DNA of 64,000 bases. It comes from Nonomuraea typhae (GTDB lineage: Bacteria > Actinomycetota > Actinomycetes > Streptosporangiales > Streptosporangiaceae). Positions within the stretch are counted from its first letter, which is position 1. The number at the start of each line of letters is the position of its first letter. The notes under the pieces are model-generated. The model had not been told where the DNA came from. It made no database searches and was given only the letters and a program-made list of their open reading frames with translations. Shown piece by piece: positions 22,941 through 31,258 of this stretch. The stretch covers positions 124,001 through 188,000 of the forward strand of contig NZ_VRLV01000016.1 of the NCBI RefSeq assembly GCF_009760925.1, written 5' to 3'. A program made the position numbers and the translations under genes.

Positions 22941-24131
22941 TCACCCGGACTCTACCCTTCGGCTGTCGCCGAAGATGGTGTTCATTGCGTCGGCACCCTT
23001 GGTGATCACGGGCCTGAGCTGGTGGCGGTACACAGCTTCCGTGACGCTGGTGCCCGCGTGCCCGACGAGATCGGCGATCGTCTCGATGGGTACGCCTTGA
23101 TCGCTCATGATGGAGACGAACGAGTGACGCAGTTCGCGGGGGGACCAACCGGTCCCGAGCCCTGCCGCCTTGGTGACTCTGCGGAAAGAGCGCCGGACGT
23201 TCGCAGCGTCCAGTTGGCTGCCTACGCTCGTGCAGAACACCAGGTTGTGAGCCTGCCACGCTTCGCCGACCTTCAGCTTCTGAGCGGCCTGGCGTGTGTG
23301 GTGTAGTTTGAGTGCCTTCGCGGCTAGCTTGGGCAGTTCCAGCGTGCGCCGCGACTTGCGGGTCTTGGTGTCACCCCCTTGTCGGACGGTGCGCCATACG
23401 TAGATGGCGAACTTCTTGTGTTTGAAGCCGACTTCGGTCACCGGTCGCCAAGACTTGATCTTGGGTACCCAGGCGACGACGTGATCCCAGCACAGTGCGC
23501 GGGCTTCCTCGGTGCGCACGCCCGTGGTGAGGCTGAGTACGACATACGCATTCAGGGCTGACGAGGCTGCGGCCTTGAGCAGCGCATTGGCTTGCTCGTA
23601 CGTGAGGGCCTTGCTGGGCCGGCCGTCCAGACCTACTGGTGTGGCGGCCAGTTCGGCAACGTTCCTGAGGACCTTGTTGCGGGCTTGGGCTTGCCGGATA
23701 GATCGTTTCAGGATGCTGTGAACCTCGCGTAGCGTCGTGGTGGCGAGCTTGGTAGCGAGTCCGTCAAGCCACTCGTCCACGTCGTCGGCGGTTAGGCCCT
23801 GAAGCTTGCCGGCCCCCAGCTTCGGTATCACGTGTGTTTCGGCGAGTCCGGTGAGCTTGTCGATGGTCCCATCGGATCGTCCCTTGAGGCCCTTGGCAAG
23901 CCAGTCCTTGACGGCATCGCGCACGAGGTAGTTTTCCGATGCTGTGATGCCCGCCTCAAGATCGTCAACGACCTTGATCAGCTTGTCCTTGACTGCCGTC
24001 TTGGTCTTGCCTTTGCGCTTGATGCGGTGGCGCTTCCCGTTGGGGAGGAACCCGAGGGAGATGGCTCCGGTGTAGCCCCCTCCCTCGGGGTAGATGGTCG
24101 CTTCGTACTTGCCGATCAGGATTTTGGCCAA
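22941..24131 (-). CDS. int: Tyrosine site-specific integrase of element B
   Basis: 396 residues from TTG 24131 (AAGGGG 8 bp upstream, 4 bp after the RHH stop); an ATG at 24149 is the longer alternative. N-terminal arm-binding part with beta strands (YEATIYPEGGGYTGAISLGF), SAM-like core-binding domain (about 70-160), then the catalytic domain with Arg in TTGVRTEEAR, the SPRELRHSF box, VGHAGTSV and the nucleophile Tyr in EAVYRHQL. It integrates and excises element B at the tRNA 3' end 80 bp away. Full length, all catalytic residues present, so probably active. Confidence 0.9.
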   Translation of the reverse strand: MAKILIGKYEATIYPEGGGYTGAISLGFLPNGKRHRIKRKGKTKTAVKDKLIKVVDDLEAGITASENYLVRDAVKDWLAKGLKGRSDGTIDKLTGLAETHVIPKLGAGKLQGLTADDVDEWLDGLATKLATTTLREVHSILKRSIRQAQARNKVLRNVAELAATPVGLDGRPSKALTYEQANALLKAAASSALNAYVVLSLTTGVRTEEARALCWDHVVAWVPKIKSWRPVTEVGFKHKKFAIYVWRTVRQGGDTKTRKSRRTLELPKLAAKALKLHHTRQAAQKLKVGEAWQAHNLVFCTSVGSQLDAANVRRSFRRVTKAAGLGTGWSPRELRHSFVSIMSDQGVPIETIADLVGHAGTSVTEAVYRHQLRPVITKGADAMNTIFGDSRRVESG

Positions 24132-24135
24132 GGGA

Positions 24136-24288
24136 TCACCCCTTCTCATGACGGTTGAGGTACTCCTCGATCGCCTTCCTGATCACCCACGACACATCTC
24201 GTTCCTGCGACTCTGCGTGCCTGCGGAGACGGTCTTTCAGCTCCACATCCACCCGGACGGGTGGCAGAGTCGTTCGGTCGCGCGTCAT
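24136..24288 (-). CDS. Ribbon-helix-helix DNA-binding protein
   Basis: 50 residues, start ATG 24288 with AAAGGAAG upstream. TLPPVRVDVELKDRLRRHAE is the ribbon strand and first helix, DVSWVIRKAIEEYLNRHEKG the second; a complete CopG/Arc-type RHH fold. It lies between excisionase and integrase and its stop is 4 bp before the integrase TTG, so it is made together with Int and may regulate or assist recombination. Confidence 0.7.
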   Translation of the reverse strand: MTRDRTTLPPVRVDVELKDRLRRHAESQERDVSWVIRKAIEEYLNRHEKG

Positions 24289-24379
24289 TGACGGCTTCCT
24301 TTCGTGTCATGCAGTTATCAAGAGGCGTTGTACCGGTGTGCGCTGCACCCGGTTATGTAGAACGTTGTAGCACGTTGCT

Positions 24380-24556
24380 CTACGCCTCGTCTACGGGTTC
24401 GAGTGAGGTTATGAAGTCGGCAAGGTGCTGATCCGTGATCCGGCGAAGCTTGCCGATCTTGATGCTTCTGAGCTGTCCAGTGCGGAGAAGGTAGTAGACC
24501 TTGTCGCGCCCGATGCTCAGCATGTCGGCCACCTGCTCGACTGTGTATGCCTGCAA
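24380..24556 (-). CDS. xis: Excisionase (HTH_17 type) of element B
   Basis: 58 residues from TTG 24556, GAGGGGTG box about 9 bp upstream. QAYTVEQVADMLSIGRDKVY and LLRTGQLRSIKIGKLRRIT give the classic excisionase winged HTH. It lies upstream of int in the same direction, the standard int-xis module. It should bind the att arms and drive excision. A shadow frame of 208 residues covers it and is not real. Confidence 0.75.
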   Translation of the reverse strand: MQAYTVEQVADMLSIGRDKVYYLLRTGQLRSIKIGKLRRITDQHLADFITSLEPVDEA

Positions 24557-24562
24557 GCAACA

Positions 24563-24808
24563 TCACCCCTCTCTCTGGAGTCGGCGAATGTGGTTCCATG
24601 CGCGGCGGCCGGCTCTCAGACGTAGGCCGGTGGCGTTGCAGCGGGGGCAGAAGCGCCAGCCACGGCCGAACAGGTAGGGGATGCGGCCGGTGCCTTTGCA
24701 TCGGGTGTGTTTGCGGAACGGTCGGGCGTAACACAGGTAGATGTAACGCAGCGTGAGCAGGATCGGGAGCGCGATGACTGCGGAAGCGATGAGCGTGTCT
24801 GGGGTCAA
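24563..24808 (-). CDS. Membrane-anchored zinc-finger protein
   Basis: 81 residues from TTG 24808 with a strong AGGAGGTGG box. One hydrophobic helix (LIASAVIALPILLTLRYIYL) followed by a basic cytoplasmic part with CKGTGR and CPRCNATG, half-motifs like those of DnaJ zinc centres. Such anchored zinc proteins recur next to traB in actinomycete elements. Role unknown. Confidence 0.6.
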   Translation of the reverse strand: MTPDTLIASAVIALPILLTLRYIYLCYARPFRKHTRCKGTGRIPYLFGRGWRFCPRCNATGLRLRAGRRAWNHIRRLQREG

Positions 24809-24902
24809 GAAACCACCTCCTGAAGGGGTCCAAGGGTTGGCCGCAGGTTTGGCTGCTATCTGCTACCGGCCTGGTCAGATGGCCTTTCTGGGTGCTAGCG
24901 GG

Positions 24903-24942
24903 GGTGCTTCCGGAAGCAGGGCCGGTTGCTTCCGGAAGCACC
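24903..24942. repeat. Two perfect 14-bp palindromes directly 3' of traB
   Basis: TGCTTCCGGAAGCA at 24905-24918 and 24927-24940, centred 22 bp apart (two helical turns). With GG/CC flanks the pair also forms a 16-bp-arm hairpin. It starts 9 bp after the traB stop and has no U-tract. Candidate TraB recognition site (clt), or an operator or terminator. Confidence 0.55.
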
Positions 24943-24950
24943 ATTCCCGA

Positions 24951-27221
24951 TCAGTCGGTGGGTTGGTTCTGGTTACGTTCCGCTATGGCGCGGGCGAGTT
25001 CGGCGCGGTAGATGCCGCGCCTGGTGTGCTTCTTGCCGTCGATGCGGCGGCCGATCGGTCCGACCTTGACCCCGAGCGGTTTGAGTGCGCTGGTGAGTTG
25101 TTCGGAGCGCCACCCCCCATAGATCGGTGGCCGCAGTTCGGTCAGCCGTTCGCACAGGAGCATGTTCCACGCGGCTTCCTCCTCCGCCGGCCAGATACGC
25201 GCGAGATCGGACAGCAGGTCGTACGCGGGCGGGTCGGGCCGGGTCTGCGTGTCGGGGGCGGGCATGGTGCCCGCGGCTACCCGCATTGCGATCGCCCGGG
25301 TGATGACCTGTTTTGCTTGGTCGGCGTTGACCTCGAAGCTGCGCAGGGCGGCGGGTTTGCCGACGCCGACGACGATGCCCCACCCGGCATCGCCCGGTCC
25401 GGTGTCGTCACCGGGCTCGAACACGGTGGCGCGGTATCCCGCCTTGTACATGCCGGTGCCGAGAATCATGTCGTTGGCGACCTGATCGCGGACCGACATG
25501 CATACGCGGGTGTTGACGTTGCGGGTGATCCCTGTGGGGAGGCTGTCCTTGTCCGGGATCTGGGTGTCCAGCAGCAGGATCACGCCGAGCGCACGCCCGA
25601 GCTTGATCACCTTTTCGCACAACTCCCCGGCTTCGGCACCGTAGACGGGGTGCTGGAACAGCTCTTGTACCTCGCTCAGGAACACCACGAGCGGGTGCAG
25701 CCCCGAGCCTTTGCGGGAGGCCAGTTCGGGCGTGACCTTGTTCTCCGGGGCCATGCCGAGTGCGTGATAGTGGGCGATTCTTGCGGCGCGCTGCTGGCAC
25801 TCGGTGTGATACAGCCACTTGATCAGGGCGGCAGCCCTACCGATGGTGTCGTCGTCCTGGCCGTCGCCGTACTCGGCACAGACCGGCTCCACCACCGCGA
25901 AGTCACCCACGCCCTTGAACGAATACCCGCGTAGCTCAGCGCGCGGGTCGAGGCTGGCGGCCAGCACCAGCAGCCGCAGCAGGAACGTCTTACCCGACCC
26001 GGGCTGACCGCCGACCAGCCAATTACGGAAGATCATCATGGCGTTGACGATCTCCATCCGGGGTGTGACGAAGATCGGGAACGACGTGAAGACGTCCACG
26101 CTGCCGCCCTTCAACAGCGGCCACGCGGGTGTCTGCGTCTTGCTGGCCGGTTGGTAGCCGACCCACAGTGCCAGCCGCCCGGGATGGCCTGGGGCAGGCT
26201 CTGGCCACACCTGATCGAGCGGGAGCCGCATGGCAGAGGCCAGTCGCCCCCGCCGCGCGACGACGTCGGATGCCTCCACCCCGAACGGGAGATCGACGAT
26301 GGCCAGGTGTCCCGGGCCGTCGCGGTGGATCTCGCTGGGGAAGCTGATCGCGTGCTGGTCCTTGGCAACGGCCTGGTTGATCGCCGCGATACCGATGCTG
26401 AGCAGCGCACGGCGCACCAGCTCGGCGGTGAGCTTTCGATAGCGCGGGCTGTGGCTGACGCGGTCGGTGATCGGCTTGTCTTCCGGACGTCCGGCGCGCG
26501 CCAGGATCGGGGTGAGTGCGGCCAGCACTGCCCACGGTGCCCATGTCGGCACGTTCACGTCCAGCAGGAGCAGGCTGGCCACCGTCGCCCCGGTGAGCAG
26601 GCTGAGCAGGAGTAGCACCGACCAGCGCCAGCGTGCTTGGCGCTCGCGCTGCTTGTCCAGCTTGAGCCAGGTGGCGGCGTCGTTACGGTTGGCTGCGTCC
26701 TGCCGCATCTCCCGGTTGTGCTCTTCCGCGGTGGCCCAGCGCAGCACGCCGGCGATACCGGAGATGACCCCGACCGGCGCGTACAGCAGGGTCTTGGCCG
26801 CGTATTTGGGCAGGCGAACCGTGTGGTAGCCAAGCACGTACGCGGCGTCCCGGGCCCACCAGGCGAGCATGGCGCGTCTGCCTGCCCTCGTGCGCATCCA
26901 CGGCGGGATGACCGGGGCGCGTCTGCGACCGGACTCGGATCTGTCCGGGGGCACCTCGTTGCCGGGGGGATCGACCGGCGGGCCGATCGTGCGCCGATTC
27001 TCGGGGACCGATTCCCGGTCGTAGAACGCGCCCTGGTCTGCGCCCTGCTCGTCGGGGTCGGGCACCCCGTCGCCGCCCCGGGGGCCGGAGCTAGCGGCAC
27101 GGTCGGGTGGAGCGGCGTCGGGGGCGGTGCCGAGGCTCGGCGGGCGGGTGGCCCAGTCGAACCCGTCCAGCGGCACGCCGTTGCGCGGCGTGAGCGGCTG
27201 GTCGGCGGGGGTAGGGCTCAT
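24951..27221 (-). CDS. traB: TraB-like FtsK/SpoIIIE DNA translocase of element B
   Basis: 756 residues. A long proline/acid-rich N-terminus (1-110), membrane segments near 145-165 and 197-240 (WSVLLLLSLLTGATVASLLL), motor domain with Walker A GGQPGSGKTF near 405 and Walker B LVVFLSEVQ near 507, arginine-rich motifs and a C-terminal winged helix (LTSALKPLGVKVGPIGRRID). Shares architecture but little sequence with the element A protein, so the two elements have unrelated transfer systems. The start overlaps the stop of 27218-27580 (ATGA). Expected to move double-stranded DNA between cells. Confidence 0.8.
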   Translation of the reverse strand: MSPTPADQPLTPRNGVPLDGFDWATRPPSLGTAPDAAPPDRAASSGPRGGDGVPDPDEQGADQGAFYDRESVPENRRTIGPPVDPPGNEVPPDRSESGRRRAPVIPPWMRTRAGRRAMLAWWARDAAYVLGYHTVRLPKYAAKTLLYAPVGVISGIAGVLRWATAEEHNREMRQDAANRNDAATWLKLDKQRERQARWRWSVLLLLSLLTGATVASLLLLDVNVPTWAPWAVLAALTPILARAGRPEDKPITDRVSHSPRYRKLTAELVRRALLSIGIAAINQAVAKDQHAISFPSEIHRDGPGHLAIVDLPFGVEASDVVARRGRLASAMRLPLDQVWPEPAPGHPGRLALWVGYQPASKTQTPAWPLLKGGSVDVFTSFPIFVTPRMEIVNAMMIFRNWLVGGQPGSGKTFLLRLLVLAASLDPRAELRGYSFKGVGDFAVVEPVCAEYGDGQDDDTIGRAAALIKWLYHTECQQRAARIAHYHALGMAPENKVTPELASRKGSGLHPLVVFLSEVQELFQHPVYGAEAGELCEKVIKLGRALGVILLLDTQIPDKDSLPTGITRNVNTRVCMSVRDQVANDMILGTGMYKAGYRATVFEPGDDTGPGDAGWGIVVGVGKPAALRSFEVNADQAKQVITRAIAMRVAAGTMPAPDTQTRPDPPAYDLLSDLARIWPAEEEAAWNMLLCERLTELRPPIYGGWRSEQLTSALKPLGVKVGPIGRRIDGKKHTRRGIYRAELARAIAERNQNQPTD

Positions 27222-27580
27222 TGGCCACCACCGCCGCCGGTGCCGGGGGCGTGGCGGGCGTCGGCGCGCTGCTGGGCGGCCAGCTCGTCACGGATGTAGT
27301 ACAGCGGGTCGTGTTCGCGCTCTTTGTGGGCGGCCAGGGTGGCGCGGATGGCCGCGATCAGGTCGGCGCGGCGGCGGCGGGTGGCGGCCAGCTCGGCGCG
27401 CAGATCAGCTATCTGGTTGATCAGGTCGGGCGTGTCTGCCAGAGCGGCGTGTATGTGCTGCCACATCTCGTCGAGAGCGGGAGCGCCCTGGGCGAACGCC
27501 GTGAGGAGGCGGGCGGCGGTGGTGTTGCGGGTGGCAGCTCCTTGCAGGTCAGTGGGCGGGTATGGGTGGCGTTGGGTCAC
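27218..27580 (-). CDS. Coiled-coil protein coupled to TraB
   Basis: 120 residues, GTG start with GAAGGTGAT upstream. A central heptad-rich helix (LINQIADLRAELAATRRRRA) and a Gly-rich tail. The stop overlaps the traB start. Possibly a scaffold or accessory factor for the translocase; no family recognised. Confidence 0.55.
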   Translation of the reverse strand: MTQRHPYPPTDLQGAATRNTTAARLLTAFAQGAPALDEMWQHIHAALADTPDLINQIADLRAELAATRRRRADLIAAIRATLAAHKEREHDPLYYIRDELAAQQRADARHAPGTGGGGGQ

Positions 27581-27606
27581 TAGGCATCACCTTCCTTCGG
27601 TCGGGG

Positions 27607-27798
27607 TCATGGACCGCCGGTGATCCAGCCGAGTACGGCACGGATCACGCGGCGGATGTCGGGGGCGAGCGCGGTAGCGGCCAGCAGGAAGCCGAACAGC
27701 AGCGCGGCGATCGCGTGCCAGAGCTTCATGCCTAGGTAGCGCCAGGCGATCAGCACCACCACGCCGACCAGGAGCACCAGCGGGACAGACACGTTCAC
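27607..27798 (-). CDS. Two-helix membrane protein (Spd-like)
   Basis: 63 residues, GTG 27798 with GAGGTGAAG upstream. Helices VPLVLLVGVVVLIAWRYLGM and IAALLFGFLLAATALA, basic end. Position before traB suggests a spread or pore protein. Confidence 0.6.
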   Translation of the reverse strand: MNVSVPLVLLVGVVVLIAWRYLGMKLWHAIAALLFGFLLAATALAPDIRRVIRAVLGWITGGP

Positions 27799-27843
27799 GG
27801 GGGCTTCACCTCCCTCTCAGTGGGGCATCGGCAGGGGGCAGGG

Positions 27844-27978
27844 TCAGATGCCGTCGTGGCGGGACTTGCGGCGGCACCAGCGCCAGCGCGCGCGGCACTT
27901 CGAGCAGCGCCGGGTTCCGTGGTCGGCGGGAGCGCCGCACAGGCAGCGGCCAGCAGGAGGATTGGGCGGGGTTCGCAT
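27844..27978 (-). CDS. Basic zinc-binding micro-protein
   Basis: 44 residues, ATG 27978 behind GAGGAGGTG. CLCGAPADHGTRRCSKCRAR supplies four cysteines in a zinc-ribbon arrangement, followed by an Arg/Trp-rich tail (WRWCRRKSRHDGI). Could bind nucleic acid. Operon member in the traB string. Confidence 0.6.
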   Translation of the reverse strand: MRTPPNPPAGRCLCGAPADHGTRRCSKCRARWRWCRRKSRHDGI

Positions 27979-27984
27979 CGGGCT

Positions 27985-28179
27985 TCACCTCCTCTCCGAG
28001 CAGGAGGCGTTCTGGTGGCAGTGGTGGGCGTAGGTGCCCAAGACGCATCGGCTCAGCGCTCCGCTGGGGGCGTGCCGGCGATCATCACGGCGAATGGCGA
28101 CTACCAACGCCATGAACAGGGCCAGAGCGCAGATTGACCCGACCACGCCTAGGGCAGCGGCGAACAGTGCCAGGTCCAT
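27985..28179 (-). CDS. Small membrane protein with Cys/His tail
   Basis: 64 residues, ATG 3 bp after the upstream stop. One hydrophobic helix (LFAAALGVVGSICALALFMA) then a basic loop and YAHHCHQNASC. Unknown; transfer-operon member. Confidence 0.5.
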   Translation of the reverse strand: MDLALFAAALGVVGSICALALFMALVVAIRRDDRRHAPSGALSRCVLGTYAHHCHQNASCSERR

Positions 28180-28182
28180 CGC

Positions 28183-28542
28183 TCACGCCCCCTCGTCGCC
28201 ATCGAGGGAGATCACGTCGCAGTAAGAGGTGCGCGCGGCGTGGAGCGTCATCCGCTCGCGGGTGATCATCCTGGCCTCGTAGCCCACGGGACCGAAGCTC
28301 ACGCGGGTGAAGTGGTGCCCGTCGTTGACGGTGACTGTGGTCCCCAACAGGGCGGCGATGCGGTGAACCTCTGCGATCGCCTCACCGTCGTTGGTGGCGC
28401 CGGTCTCGTAGCGGGTGTAGATCGACATCGTCGTGTCGCTGTACCTGGGGACAGGCACCTGAGGGTTGGTGTCGAGCAGCGCGGCAAGGGCGCGCAATCC
28501 GTTGATCAGCTCGCGGCGGTCAATGCGCTGTACAGGGCTCAT
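28183..28542 (-). CDS. Element protein of unknown function, first of the transfer operon
   Basis: 119 residues from ATG 28542 with GGAAGGAAG upstream. Begins MSPVQRIDRRELINGLRALA; a beta-rich body (GTTVTVNDGHHFTRVSFGPV). Similar short proteins are common in actinomycete elements. All following genes to 24951 run in the same direction with small gaps, so its promoter (in 28543-28800) probably drives transfer. Confidence 0.55.
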   Translation of the reverse strand: MSPVQRIDRRELINGLRALAALLDTNPQVPVPRYSDTTMSIYTRYETGATNDGEAIAEVHRIAALLGTTVTVNDGHHFTRVSFGPVGYEARMITRERMTLHAARTSYCDVISLDGDEGA

Positions 28543-28803
28543 GTGGATCACTTCCTTCCGAGTTCTGTGGCCAGATCCCGACAGGACGGGACATGTTGAG
28601 TGCGGTCGGGCTACGCTGAGCAAGTTCCTGACACCTACTCAGCCGGGCTAGGTCGAATGGTGAGCGAATGGGCGCGAGTTCCTCTCCTTGACTTTTTGGT
28701 TGTCCGGACGAATTGGCCGCGCAATCGCTTCCCTTTCTCCGGGCCTTCTTGTTCGCCCTCTCTGTACATCTCTCATTCAACGCAAGGTGGATGGGGGATT
28801 CCA

Positions 28804-28851
28804 TGCAGGTGCAGTGCAGGCACGGTGCATGAGCAATGCATGAAGCCTGCA
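28804..28851 (+). promoter_or_regulatory. Five TGCA boxes at exact 11-bp spacing
   Basis: TGCA occurs at 28804, 28815, 28826, 28837 and 28848, each 11 bp from the next (a sixth, off-phase copy at 28810). The boxes are nearly phased with the helix and end 36 bp before the GTG of the XRE regulator, in a rather AT-rich tract (28543-28886) lying between divergent genes. Looks like a cooperative operator array. Confidence 0.55.
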
Positions 28852-28886
28852 TCATGGCGCCGATGCCCCTTTTCCAAGGGAGCGCT

Positions 28887-30467
28887 GTGCCTGTTGTAGA
28901 CGCCTGGACGGGGCAGCGGGCATGTGCGCTCCAGGCCGCATTGCGCATGAGTAATGAGGCATTCGCGGCGCACCTTGGAATTGGTGTTCGAACTGTTGCC
29001 TCGTGGCACGAAAATCTCAATCTGAGCCCACGCCCAGAGATACAGCAGGCGCTCGATACTGCTTTAGAGATGGCCTCACAGGGCGCCCAAGCGCGATTCA
29101 AGCTTTTGGCTGGTGCTGCGCTTGATTCTGAGGAAGTAAATCAGGCTGCGGTTCGGCTCACAGAAGACGCCAACTTCGCCGCCGCACTCGAATGGCTGGA
29201 TGAGGGGGCAGGATGGGAACGCGGCGAAGCGCGTCGCCTGGTGGCGGAGAGACTTTCGTCGCTAAATCCCATTGTTATCCAGGACAAAGCTCGTGCGCGG
29301 TCGAGAATCTCACGGGTTCAGATAGCGCGTGGGCTTGCGCGTTACTACGAAGCCGGCGTCGGTGAATATCGCTCCTATCGAGCGCATGTCGATAGCAGGG
29401 TAGTCGAGACCAGTATTCTGACGAAGGATTCGTGGCTCGATATCAGAGTGCCGCTAGCCGTGGATGACTATCTCCAGTTCAACGGTGTAGTCGATGAATC
29501 GGCGTCTCCGATGGAACCCATTGGCTCGCTGGCTGCAGTAAATCGGCTAGCCGTCGCAATTGAGACCAAAGCTCGCCTGGTAAATGCCCCACTCTATCGA
29601 CTTGAGCGGGTGGACGTTGAGCCGGGGAGAATCGAAGGCGCCCTAGGGGTGACGAGATTCGTTAACTATGCGCTGACCTTGGATCTTATGGAGGCCGAGC
29701 TTATCGACGCGCTGGCTATGGGCGTGGACACTGCCCCTGGCCAGCTGCCGTTGCGTGACCGGTATCTCCCGGACGTCTCATCGGTCGTTGATGTGGGGCG
29801 CAGACTTTGCGCAGGGGGAACGCCAACGGTTTTCGCCGTTGCCAGACCTGGGCGTAGATTGCGCCGCGACGCTCCAGACTACCTGCTGTTAATTCAGGAA
29901 CGCTCAGGACACGTACTGAATGCTGCACGCCGGCTCGCTGTCATCCCCAAAGCATTCCATGGGCCGCTGGTGGATTACGGCAATGATGCATCCCTCCTCG
30001 CGACAATAGAGCGCGAGATGGAGGAGGAGCTTTTTGGCCGCGATGATGTCGATTCAACTCTCGGTGAATTCATGGACGCGGATCCGATGCACCCTAGCCG
30101 CCTCTCGGAACCCATGCGCTGGCTGCAGGATCACTCCAGCGAAGCAGATTGGCGCGTGGAATGCACCGGGTTCGGCTTCAACCTAGTGAGTGGCAATTTC
30201 GAGTTCGCGAGCCTCATCGTCATCGAGAACGAGGAGTGGTGGGCGCACTTCGGCGGACACATCAAGGCAAATTGGGAATCACACGGCCTGCGCAGGTATT
30301 CGACGCTCGATCGCGCCGCGCTTAACGGGCTAATCGCTGATCCAGCATGGAGCAATGAGGGCCTCTTCGCATTGACACAAGGATTGCGGCGACTGGCCGA
30401 GATTGACGACTTACGGGTGAATGTTCCGACCATAGAACCGATAGCGGGTGGCGAGAGTGGCCGATAA
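28887..30467 (+). CDS. XRE-type regulator with Nudix-like C-terminal domain
   Basis: About 526 residues from GTG 28887 (AAGGGAG 4 bp upstream); an in-frame ATG at 28836 lies inside the TGCA array. Residues 8-60 are an XRE helix-turn-helix (ALRMSNEAFAAHLGIGVRTV). A long middle part has no known fold. Residues about 330-420 have FHGPLVDYGNDASLLATIER followed by EMEEELFG, resembling a Nudix box but lacking its full signature. Lower GC than neighbours suggests separate acquisition. Coupled to the cupin-like gene. Possibly a ligand-sensing regulator. Confidence 0.6.
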   Translation: MPVVDAWTGQRACALQAALRMSNEAFAAHLGIGVRTVASWHENLNLSPRPEIQQALDTALEMASQGAQARFKLLAGAALDSEEVNQAAVRLTEDANFAAALEWLDEGAGWERGEARRLVAERLSSLNPIVIQDKARARSRISRVQIARGLARYYEAGVGEYRSYRAHVDSRVVETSILTKDSWLDIRVPLAVDDYLQFNGVVDESASPMEPIGSLAAVNRLAVAIETKARLVNAPLYRLERVDVEPGRIEGALGVTRFVNYALTLDLMEAELIDALAMGVDTAPGQLPLRDRYLPDVSSVVDVGRRLCAGGTPTVFAVARPGRRLRRDAPDYLLLIQERSGHVLNAARRLAVIPKAFHGPLVDYGNDASLLATIEREMEEELFGRDDVDSTLGEFMDADPMHPSRLSEPMRWLQDHSSEADWRVECTGFGFNLVSGNFEFASLIVIENEEWWAHFGGHIKANWESHGLRRYSTLDRAALNGLIADPAWSNEGLFALTQGLRRLAEIDDLRVNVPTIEPIAGGESGR

Positions 30468-30810
30468 CTGGTACACCGGCAATGCTCACGATGATTCCGA
30501 GACCAACAGAGGATGGATACTCGGACACTTCATGGATCCCATAGCAGGCGGCGTCCGCCGTACTGAACACCTTGAGGTTAAGTGGGGAATCCATCCTGCT
30601 GGTCAGACACGCCCTGAGTGGGCCCCAGGTGACGGCCGCACATGCCTCGTGATTCTCGTTGAGGGACACTTCAGCGTGGATATGTCAGTCGGAACCGCCA
30701 CACTGACGCGACAAGGTGACTATGTTGTGTTCGGCCCTGGCATCGATCATAGCTGGCGGGCTGAAACGGACTCGACAGTGATCACCGTGCGCTGGCCATC
30801 GACTCCATAG
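30457..30810 (+). CDS. Cupin-like small protein
   Basis: 117 residues from GTG 30457, overlapping the regulator stop by 11 bp. WGIHPAGQTRPEWAPGDGRT, LVILVEGHFSVDMSVG, GDYVVFGPGIDHSW and STVITVRW follow the strand pattern and the late His of a cupin barrel, though the first HxH is missing. It may bind the signal for the upstream XRE protein, or be its enzyme partner. Convergent with 30815 (4 bp gap). Confidence 0.55.
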   Translation: MADNWYTGNAHDDSETNRGWILGHFMDPIAGGVRRTEHLEVKWGIHPAGQTRPEWAPGDGRTCLVILVEGHFSVDMSVGTATLTRQGDYVVFGPGIDHSWRAETDSTVITVRWPSTP

Positions 30811-30814
30811 CCGA

Positions 30815-31255
30815 TCACCCGCCGCGAACATAACGGCCGCTTCCATGCCGCGCGATGATCAGCCCTTCGGCCTCAAGTTCACTCATTGCGCGCCGCACAG
30901 TATTGCGGGACGCAGAGTAACGACGGCGTAGATTTGCCTCGCTCGGTATGAGGCATTCTTCTGTTAGTTCACCTGCGCGGATTTGCTCCCGAAGATCGCG
31001 TGCAATCTGCTGATAGAGGTGCGGTGTGGAGCAAAGGCCACCTCTGACCATGCGACCTTTCGCTGGTATCGTTATTATCAGTCCCTCACGCTCAAGAAGG
31101 CTAAAGGCGCGCCTTACCGCCGTGCGCTTGACATCAAATTCGCGACACAGCGCCGACTCTGACGGCAGCAGTATGCCCGGCTCATATGATCCACTGTTGA
31201 TTCGAATGCGCAGGTGGCTGGCGATTGACGTGTAGCCCAAGCGTTGCAGATTCAT
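30815..31255 (-). CDS. Tandem double winged-helix GntR protein
   Basis: 146 residues made of two complete GntR winged helices and nothing else: residues 8-72 (LLPSESALCREFDVKRTAVR, ending KGRMVRGG) and 80-146 (LIPSEANLRRRYSASRNTVR, ending SGRYVRGG). No effector domain. GntR proteins normally dimerise through effector domains; here the two DNA-binding units are joined in one chain. Probably binds a direct or inverted pair of half-sites as a monomer. Preceded by a 35-codon ORF. Confidence 0.75.
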   Translation of the reverse strand: MNLQRLGYTSIASHLRIRINSGSYEPGILLPSESALCREFDVKRTAVRRAFSLLEREGLIITIPAKGRMVRGGLCSTPHLYQQIARDLREQIRAGELTEECLIPSEANLRRRYSASRNTVRRAMSELEAEGLIIARHGSGRYVRGG

Positions 31256-31258
31256 ACA

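Noticed and set aside
24318..24944. A 208-residue minus-strand reading frame
   Set aside because: It is a shadow covering the real excisionase (24380-24556) and the 24563 gene; its protein is Arg/His/Pro-rich without any fold.
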